Source of the DNA: Halomonas colorata
GTDB lineage: Bacteria > Pseudomonadota > Gammaproteobacteria > Pseudomonadales > Halomonadaceae
NCBI RefSeq assembly: GCF_014897985.1
Contig: NZ_JABUZA010000002.1
Location: forward strand, 1-64,000
Reading direction: 5' to 3'
Length of the DNA: 64,000 nt
Position numbers and translations under genes: made by a program. How positions within the stretch are numbered: the first letter of the stretch is position 1; the number at the start of each line of letters is the position of its first letter. Positions 57,160 through 64,000 of this stretch are shown here, piece by piece. Below the pieces are notes generated by a model that saw only the letters and a program-made list of their open reading frames with translations, made no database searches and was not told the DNA's origin.

Positions 57160-58869
57160 CTACTCTTCGACCTCATGGTCTGGCGGCACGTCAAGTAAGC
57201 GCAACGCATTACCCGTCACGCTTGAAAAGACCGGCGCGGCAACCGCACCACCATAAAATTCGCCGGCTTTCGGATGATCGATCATTACCACGGTCACAAT
57301 ACGGGGATCAGAAATAGGCGCAATGCCGGCAAACACGCTGCGATAGGCATCCATGGTGTAACCGCCTTGGCCGGATTTACGCACCGTACCGGTTTTACCA
57401 CCTACTCGATAGCCTTCCACGCGGGCTCGTCGGCCACCGGTATAAGCGGCAACAGATGTTTCCAGAATACTCAGCAGATCGTTGGCGACTGAAGGATCAA
57501 TCGCGGGTATTCCCTGGGGTGGCTCAGACAGGCGCAATAAAGAAGGTGGTAAACGCATGCCGCCATTGGCTAATGCCGTGTAAGCACTCGCCAGCTGAAC
57601 GGCGGTAACCGACAGGCCGTAACCGTAAGACAGCGCTGCCCGCTCACTGCGCGACCAGCGCACGGGCGCTGGCAAGCTGCCGTTTGCCTCACCGGGGAAC
57701 CCCGTGCCAGGTGCCTGCCCAAGCCCCAGCTGATTGTATTTTTCCCAGATAGCCGTATCGCTTAGCTGCAGCGCCAAGCGCGACATACCGATATTGGATG
57801 AGTGCTCCAGAATACCCGCTAACGTCAAGTCACCATAATTACGAAAATCGCGAATGGTAAATTGATCGATACGCATCCAGCCAGGCGAAGTATCCACCAC
57901 CGCATCACGGTCAACAATACCGCTTTCCAATACAGCGGCCATGGCCAGCGGTTTCATAACGGAACCCGGTTCAAAAACATCGACCAATGCTTGATTACGC
58001 AGGCCACGCGGATCAAGCCCGGTGCGATTATTAGGGTTATAGGAGGGCAGGTTAGCCATCGCCAACACTTCACCGGTGCGGGCATCCATGGTAACTAGCA
58101 CTCCGCCGTCGGCATCGTTTTTGGCAACGGCTGCGCGTAGCTCACGATACGCCATATATTGAATACGCTGGTCGATCGACAGCACCAGATCACCGCCTGG
58201 TTGGGCTTCGCGCATAACGCCCAGCTCACGCACCAAACGGCCACGACGATCTTTAATCACGCGGCGCTGGCCTGGGTGCCCGGCCAAAAACGGCTGGTAG
58301 GAAAGCTCCAGGCCTTCTTGCCCCACATCGTCAACGTTGGTTACGCCGAGTATCTGCGCCGCCACTTCCCCTGCGGGGTAGTAGCGCTTGTACTCTCGTT
58401 GCGGGTAAACACCTGGAGTGCGTAAATCAAGGATGCGCTGCGCCGCCTCTGGCGTCATCTGACGGCGCAGATACATGAATTCGCGGCTTCTGTAGCGCTC
58501 AACCCGGGACTCGAAATCGTCTAGTGACATGCCCAGCGCCTGCGCCAGCATAAAGCGTTGGATACCGTCGGAAGGCAGTTCCTGAGGATTCGCCCATAGC
58601 GTCACGACTGGCGTTGAAATAGCCAGAGGCTCACCGTTGCGGTCAGTGATCATACCGCGGTGGGCAGGTATCGCCTCATGGCGAAGCGTTCTCGCATCCC
58701 CCTGGCTTTGCAGGAAAGGCCGGTCGATAACCTGCAGCAACGTGATCCGCCCAATAAGAACGCACGTCACTAAACCGACCATGATCAATATAAACACAAA
58801 ACGGCCGCCACTCAGCGGTGGAGCAATAGGCTGCTGACGGGACATACCTCCCCGACGCTCGTTTCTCAT
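57160..58869 (-). CDS. ftsI: Peptidoglycan D,D-transpeptidase FtsI (PBP3)
   Basis: 569 residues. Septal class B penicillin-binding protein that works with FtsW. One N-terminal membrane helix (about 26-46), a pedestal domain (RGMITDRNGEPLA), and the transpeptidase with active-site S303 in GSVMK, SSN in EHSSNIGMS and KTGT in VGGKTGTVRKS. The start overlaps ftsL by four bases; a second ATG eight codons on has its purine run too close to serve it. Confidence 0.96.
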   Translation of the reverse strand: MRNERRGGMSRQQPIAPPLSGGRFVFILIMVGLVTCVLIGRITLLQVIDRPFLQSQGDARTLRHEAIPAHRGMITDRNGEPLAISTPVVTLWANPQELPSDGIQRFMLAQALGMSLDDFESRVERYRSREFMYLRRQMTPEAAQRILDLRTPGVYPQREYKRYYPAGEVAAQILGVTNVDDVGQEGLELSYQPFLAGHPGQRRVIKDRRGRLVRELGVMREAQPGGDLVLSIDQRIQYMAYRELRAAVAKNDADGGVLVTMDARTGEVLAMANLPSYNPNNRTGLDPRGLRNQALVDVFEPGSVMKPLAMAAVLESGIVDRDAVVDTSPGWMRIDQFTIRDFRNYGDLTLAGILEHSSNIGMSRLALQLSDTAIWEKYNQLGLGQAPGTGFPGEANGSLPAPVRWSRSERAALSYGYGLSVTAVQLASAYTALANGGMRLPPSLLRLSEPPQGIPAIDPSVANDLLSILETSVAAYTGGRRARVEGYRVGGKTGTVRKSGQGGYTMDAYRSVFAGIAPISDPRIVTVVMIDHPKAGEFYGGAVAAPVFSSVTGNALRLLDVPPDHEVEE

Positions 58870-59201
58870 GGCCGAATGACCTCAACGTCATGCACGTCAG
58901 GAATACGCATATCCAGGCGTTCCGTGGCAATTTGCTCAATCCGGGCAGGCGTCGACCACGCACCCTCTTCCAATAAAAGTTGCCCCCACTCGGTTTGCAG
59001 CTGGTTTTTTTCCTGCTGAAGATGCTGCAGTTGGGCAAACTGAACGCGCGTCATATGGGTGACGGCAACCGTTGCCAACCCACTGATGATGCAAAGAAAA
59101 AACAGCAGACAAATAATAATGGGCCACGTACGAAGACGTAACTTGAAAGGCCATTCGGTGCGTAGCGTTGAGGCCCAACGCTCAATCCGATCCATGCTCA
59201 T
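58866..59201 (-). CDS. ftsL: Cell division protein FtsL
   Basis: 111 residues. Small bitopic protein that forms a coiled coil with FtsB and activates FtsWI. A cytoplasmic N terminus of about 27 residues precedes the membrane segment (PIIICLLFFLCIISGLATVAV) and a periplasmic heptad region (VQFAQLQHLQQEKNQLQTEW). Sequence identity in this family is low; the call rests on topology and position between rsmH and ftsI. Confidence 0.93.
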   Translation of the reverse strand: MSMDRIERWASTLRTEWPFKLRLRTWPIIICLLFFLCIISGLATVAVTHMTRVQFAQLQHLQQEKNQLQTEWGQLLLEEGAWSTPARIEQIATERLDMRIPDVHDVEVIRP

Positions 59202-59203
59202 GC

Positions 59204-60160
59204 TTATACTCGTTTTCGGGCAGCCCGCATAACGGCGCTCCGCGCACGTGGATTACCAGCTACCTCATCATCACTCGGGCGTACGCCTCGACTTAACGCT
59301 TCAAGGCGACGGTTTAGTTGGTCATCACGGATAGGTACACCGCGCGGCAGGTGGGTATCGCCACGTACGTGATGACGGATAAAGCGTTTTACGCGACGGT
59401 CTTCCAGCGAGTGAAAACTGATAATCACCAAATGACCACCCGGCGCCAGCGCTTCAAGCGCTGCGTCTAAGGCAGCATCTAGCTGATCAAGTTCGCCATT
59501 TAAATAAATTCGTAACCCTTGAAATGCTTTTGTCGCCGGATGCTTGCCCTTTTCCCAGGCGGGATGGGCTTTTTTCAACACCTCAGCCAAATCGACCGTA
59601 TGGGTAAACGGCGCTTCAACACGCCGCTCGACCACAGCACGAGCCAACCGTTTGGCGTAGCGCTCTTCACCATACGTTTTAAATACCTGGGCGATATCGG
59701 CCTCCTTCGCGCGCGCGAGAAACTCAGCAGCGCTTTCTCCCTGAGTGGGGTCCATGCGCATATCCAATGGACCATTGCGCATAAAGCTGAACCCTCGCTC
59801 AGGATCATCCAGCTGTGGAGAAGAAACGCCGACGTCCAGCAATACACCGGACAGTTTTCCGTATACGCCCTGCTCACGGGCATAGTCTGCCAAGTGGGCA
59901 AATTCACGCTGGGTAATTTGAAAGCGAGCATCATTAACTTCAGCGGCAGCCGCAATGGCTTGAGGATCGCGATCCATCGCCATGAGGCGGCCCTGTTCAC
60001 CCAGGCGCGACAAGATCAGCCGCGAATGGCCTCCTCGGCCAAACGTGCCATCCAGATAAACGCCATCGGGATTATGTATAAGGGTATCGACAGCCCCTTC
60101 CAGTAATACGCTGGTATGGCGAAACGGGGAAACGACCTGGTCAGCGTCAGGAGAAGGCAT
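59204..60160 (-). CDS. rsmH: 16S rRNA m4C1402 methyltransferase
   Basis: 318 residues. N4-methylates C1402 of 16S rRNA using [29 protein letters not shown] with the SAM loop, [20 protein letters not shown] and [15 protein letters not shown] are diagnostic. A TTG five codons upstream is possible; the ATG chosen has GAGAG before it. It starts the dcw cluster here, with rnpB rather than mraZ immediately upstream. Confidence 0.96.
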   Translation of the reverse strand: MPSPDADQVVSPFRHTSVLLEGAVDTLIHNPDGVYLDGTFGRGGHSRLILSRLGEQGRLMAMDRDPQAIAAAAEVNDARFQITQREFAHLADYAREQGVYGKLSGVLLDVGVSSPQLDDPERGFSFMRNGPLDMRMDPTQGESAAEFLARAKEADIAQVFKTYGEERYAKRLARAVVERRVEAPFTHTVDLAEVLKKAHPAWEKGKHPATKAFQGLRIYLNGELDQLDAALDAALEALAPGGHLVIISFHSLEDRRVKRFIRHHVRGDTHLPRGVPIRDDQLNRRLEALSRGVRPSDDEVAGNPRARSAVMRAARKRV

Positions 60161-60212
60161 GTTACTCTCACACAATATTTAGAGGGCACGCTAGTGCGAG
60201 CCCCTTTATGGA

Positions 60213-60588
<376 letters not shown>

Positions 60589-60594
60589 GCGGCA

Positions 60595-60623
60595 AGCATA
60601 CCAGCGCCCTCGCTTCGCCTCAA
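60595..60623 (-). promoter_or_regulatory. Promoter of rnpB
   Basis: TTGAGG and TATGCT are separated by 17 bases on the leftward strand, and the -10 ends seven bases before the mapped-by-homology 5' end of rnpB. The -35 contains the stop codon of rsmI, so the promoter is embedded in the end of that gene. Confidence 0.7.
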
Positions 60624-61477
60624 TGCTCGGTTTTAATTGCCTGCAATCTTGCATACCATTCCTGCTTGCGCCCACCCAGCATTCGAGCCACTATCGCCGC
60701 CCCCTGCTTGACCCCCACTCCCTCATCCAGCAGTACCTTCATCAGCTGATCGGCGCTAATATCCTGATGCTCACTCTGTGTAACCGGTGGCGCGCCCGCC
60801 AGCATGACGACAAACTCACCCCTTGCCTGATTAGGATCGTCAGCCAACTGGGCCAGCAGTTCTTCAGGCGTGCCTTGCAAAAATGTCTCAAACGTTTTGG
60901 TCAACTCTCTGGCAAGCACTACACTGCGCTCGGGCATCTGCTCGTGCAGCGCTTCAAGGGTATGCACAATACGGTGCGGCGACTCGTAAAACACCAGGGT
61001 CTCTTCCCGGGCTTGCCACTCTTCCAGCGCCTGACGGCGCGCCCCCGGCTTGGCGGGTAAAAAGCCGCCAAAGGTGAAGCGATCTGTAGGCAAGCCGGCG
61101 CCAGATAACGCCGTTACCAACGCACACGGGCCAGGTAATGCCACCACATGCCGACCGCGGAGGCGCAGCTCTCTCACCAGAACGAAGCCCGGGTCGCAGA
61201 TAAGCGGCGTTCCCGCATCACTTATCAAGGCAATATTTTCACCCGCCTGCAGGTAGGCATCCAGCGTATCCACCCGGCGCGCCTCGTTATGTTCATGCAG
61301 CGACAACATGGGCGTATTAACCCCTAAATGGGCCAATAAGCGTGCACTATGGCGCGTATCCTCTGCCGCGATGCGCGATACTTCCGCTAATACCCGAGCT
61401 GCACGCGGCGATAGATCGTCCAAATTCCCAATTGGGGTGGCAACCACGTACAATGTGCCCGGATTGTGGTGTGTCAT
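60620..61477 (-). CDS. rsmI: 16S rRNA 2'-O-ribose C1402 methyltransferase
   Basis: 285 residues. Works on the same nucleotide as RsmH to give m4Cm1402. LYVVATPIGNLDDLSPRA, EDTRHSARLLAHLG, ALISDAGTPLICDPG and FYESPHRIVHTLEAL are the tetrapyrrole-methylase-fold motifs of RsmI. The frame opens 20 codons earlier, but GGAG six bases before MTHHNPG fixes the start. It is divergent from lpoA. Confidence 0.96.
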   Translation of the reverse strand: MTHHNPGTLYVVATPIGNLDDLSPRAARVLAEVSRIAAEDTRHSARLLAHLGVNTPMLSLHEHNEARRVDTLDAYLQAGENIALISDAGTPLICDPGFVLVRELRLRGRHVVALPGPCALVTALSGAGLPTDRFTFGGFLPAKPGARRQALEEWQAREETLVFYESPHRIVHTLEALHEQMPERSVVLARELTKTFETFLQGTPEELLAQLADDPNQARGEFVVMLAGAPPVTQSEHQDISADQLMKVLLDEGVGVKQGAAIVARMLGGRKQEWYARLQAIKTEH

Positions 61478-61587
61478 CGTGACTCCAGATTTGTTAATGG
61501 CTTGCTCTGACGGTGCGCTATGCTTGTGCAATGCCAACGAAATGCCAACAAGCGGCGACAGCGCAAATGAAAACTAAGGAAGGATAC

Positions 61588-63093
61588 ATGAAACAGTCTC
61601 TGCGTGGCGTACTCGCCACTGCCCTCATAGCACTTCTCATGACCGGCTGTGCGATGCAGTCACCTAGCGTGGTTGACCGCGCGGATGATCAGGAAGCGAG
61701 CCGCTTGCTAAGTCAGGCGGAACAGCAAGCCCCGGATCAAGCCGCCAAGACGCGTCTGGAAGCGGCCACTATTTTGGCGCAACAAGGCCAGCGGGAAGAT
61801 GCCTTTGCAGCCGCCGATGCCATCGATGAAGCCAGGCTGTCAGAAACGGATCGCGTTCGCTGGGCGCTGCTTTTCTCAGAACTCGCTCGCGCAATGGATG
61901 ACCCGCGCGCCGTATTACGCGCAACCCAGGTGCTCAACGATGACCTGCCAATGCAGGATGACCAGCAGGAAACCCTGATCGACCGCCAGAGCTGGGCACG
62001 TAATGCCTTAAATCAGCTTGACCCTGACAACCTAGCGCTGCCCGGCCTTGAAGGCCAGGATATCCGCCGCATCGTGGTTGCCCTGCCTGAGTCCGGCCCG
62101 CTTAGCAGCGTTGCAAACACATTAGCTACCGCAATGCGCCGCCATAATGAGATCAAGGGAGACAACGTACAGCTGAGCTTCCTAGACGCCTCTCAATACT
62201 CCATGGATGAGCTTTATAGCCGTGCTGAACAGATGAATGCCCAACTGGTCATCGGCCCGCTTGAAAAAGAACAGGTTAGCCAGCTGGAACAGCGTAATAG
62301 CGTGCCGCTGCCTACCCTCGCGCTTAACTATGGTAGTGGTGAGCAAAACCGTGCTGCGCGCCTGTTCCAGTACGGGCTTTCCGCTGAGGACGAAGCCCGT
62401 CAAGCTGCCCGTCGCGCCTATCAAGACGGCCGCCGCAGCATGTCGGTGATGGTGCCTGACAACGACTGGGGACGCCGCGTGGGCGAGGCTTTCTGGAATG
62501 AATTCCACCGCGAAGGAGGCGAGGTTACCAACGCCGTTCGCTATAACCCCGAAAGTCCGGTCGCCAATGCCGTAAAAACGGCCCTGAATGTGAGTGGCGA
62601 GCGCGCCCAGCTTGGCAGCATCGACGCTCTTTTCCTGCTCGCGCTGCCCGACTACGCACGCCAGGTACCGCCCACACTGGATTACTACTACGCGCCCAAC
62701 CTACCTATCTATGCAACCTCACACCTGCATGAAGGCCGTTTGCAAACGCGCCGCGACCAGGATCTAAACGATGTTATGTTCGTGGATATCCCTTGGCAAA
62801 TTCCTGATGCTGCGGTGGGTGGCGAAGAAATACTGCCCTTTTACCCCACCTATCAACGCTTGAGCGAAGAAGCCGATGCGTCCATGTTCCGCCTGATGGC
62901 CATGGGCGTGGATGCTTATGAAATCGCGACTCACCTATCGGATATCGCCTCGCTTGACGGCATGCGCGGCAGCACTGGTACGCTCTACCTAACCGGCGAC
63001 GGTCGTATATACCGCGAATTGCCGTGGGCCAAGTTCCAAAATGGCACGCCTTCTCCCATCTTGATCCCGAGTCAAACCAGCGGTAATGAATAA
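61588..63093 (+). CDS. lpoA: Penicillin-binding protein activator LpoA
   Basis: 501 residues. Outer-membrane lipoprotein that reaches through the periplasm to stimulate PBP1A. Lipoprotein signal peptide with lipobox LMTGC (C21 becomes the lipidated N terminus). A TPR-like helical N domain (about 35-160) precedes a periplasmic-binding-protein-like C domain (IRRIVVALPESGPLSSVANTL onward). The start has AAGGAAGG seven bases upstream; the frame opens earlier without a signal peptide. It overlaps yraN by eight bases. Confidence 0.93.
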   Translation: MKQSLRGVLATALIALLMTGCAMQSPSVVDRADDQEASRLLSQAEQQAPDQAAKTRLEAATILAQQGQREDAFAAADAIDEARLSETDRVRWALLFSELARAMDDPRAVLRATQVLNDDLPMQDDQQETLIDRQSWARNALNQLDPDNLALPGLEGQDIRRIVVALPESGPLSSVANTLATAMRRHNEIKGDNVQLSFLDASQYSMDELYSRAEQMNAQLVIGPLEKEQVSQLEQRNSVPLPTLALNYGSGEQNRAARLFQYGLSAEDEARQAARRAYQDGRRSMSVMVPDNDWGRRVGEAFWNEFHREGGEVTNAVRYNPESPVANAVKTALNVSGERAQLGSIDALFLLALPDYARQVPPTLDYYYAPNLPIYATSHLHEGRLQTRRDQDLNDVMFVDIPWQIPDAAVGGEEILPFYPTYQRLSEEADASMFRLMAMGVDAYEIATHLSDIASLDGMRGSTGTLYLTGDGRIYRELPWAKFQNGTPSPILIPSQTSGNE

Positions 63094-63454
63094 CGCCCAA
63101 ACGGCGCGCAAGCGCGGTGCAGCCATTGAGCAGTTAGCCGCTCAATGGCTGCAGCAGAAGGGCTTGACGCTTGTGGCTCAAAACCACCATGTCAAAGGTG
63201 GCGAGCTGGATATCGTGATGCGTGACGGCAGCACGTTGGTGTTTGTAGAGGTCAAACATAGGGTAACCACCCGCTACGGCCACCCGTTGGAAACCATAAC
63301 GGCTACAAAACGGCAGCGCCTGATACGTGCGGCCCAGCTATATATTGGCAAATACGGCCTTACATCTCCCTGCCGCTTTGATATTCTTGCTATTACTGGC
63401 GCGCCGCCCAACCTTGAGTTCCACTGGGAAAAAGCGGCTTTTGATGCCTACTGA
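63086..63454 (+). CDS. yraN: UPF0102 protein YraN
   Basis: 122 residues. Small protein with the restriction-endonuclease-like fold of the UPF0102 family: RGAAIEQLAAQWLQQKGL, then GGELDIVMRDGSTLVFVEVKHR with the acidic-x-E-V-K nuclease-like core, and RFDILAI. Its biological function is not established. The conserved neighbours lpoA-yraN-diaA are as in E. coli. Confidence 0.93.
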   Translation: MNNAQTARKRGAAIEQLAAQWLQQKGLTLVAQNHHVKGGELDIVMRDGSTLVFVEVKHRVTTRYGHPLETITATKRQRLIRAAQLYIGKYGLTSPCRFDILAITGAPPNLEFHWEKAAFDAY

Positions 63455-63469
63455 TTCTATTTTAACTAG

Positions 63470-64000
<531 letters not shown>

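Overview
This is an ordinary core-genome stretch of a gammaproteobacterial chromosome. Gene order and protein sequences point to a Halomonas-like member of the Oceanospirillales; that assignment is inference. The evidence is the Pseudomonas-type order etfB / ETF-QO / tatD-pilZ-holB-tmk-mltG-pabC-fabF-acpP-fabG-fabD-plsX-rpmF-yceD / sppA-HAD-rluC / rne / murB-ptp-kdsB-ycaR-lpxK / comEC-DUF2062-lol, moderate GC, and a complete dcw cluster. I see no prophage, insertion sequence, CRISPR array, tRNA or rRNA. The only stable RNA gene is rnpB.

Layout. Positions 1-2.9 kb hold electron-transfer flavoprotein genes (etfBA leftward, ETF:ubiquinone oxidoreductase rightward). From 2.9 to 16 kb a long leftward run carries the yceD-rpmF-plsX-fatty-acid-synthesis cluster followed by pabC, mltG, tmk, holB, pilZ, a TatD-family nuclease, a DUF1285 protein and a UvrD-type helicase. 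Next come yceF (rightward), sppA, a HAD phosphatase and rluC (leftward), and the large rne gene (rightward). From 23.7 to 31.3 kb a leftward block serves envelope synthesis (murB, a low-molecular-weight phosphatase, kdsB, ycaR, lpxK, msbA) plus comEC. DUF2062 and a two-gene lol transporter (one permease plus lolD) follow, then the agmatine-to-putrescine pair aguA-aguB (rightward), then leftward Nudix/ThiE-like, argJ and secA. From 42.5 to 60.2 kb the whole dcw cluster runs leftward from rsmH to ftsZ and lpxC. It is preceded by rnpB and rsmI. lpoA, yraN and a diaA/gmhA-type SIS gene leave the window rightward.

The most interesting item is an unassigned 120-residue ORF directly upstream of secA, where E. 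coli carries secM. It has an Arg-rich N terminus, a hydrophobic signal-like segment, a basic body and an Arg-Gly-Pro-Pro motif seven residues before its C-terminal end. That is the architecture of a secretion-monitoring translation-arrest peptide controlling secA. The end of this ORF can also pair weakly with the secA ribosome-binding site.

Other points are several short tandem duplications of 13 or 15 nt (sppA N terminus, rne acidic linker, the argJ stop region, the end of the Nudix gene), the absence of fabH and mraZ from their usual places, an unusually wide ftsQ-ftsA gap, a lone LolC/E-type permease beside lolD, and a PsrA-like operator in front of the ETF-QO gene. Many starts were moved from the longest possible ORF to internal ATG or GTG codons with good ribosome-binding sites. 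All functional calls come from reading the sequence; no database search was run.
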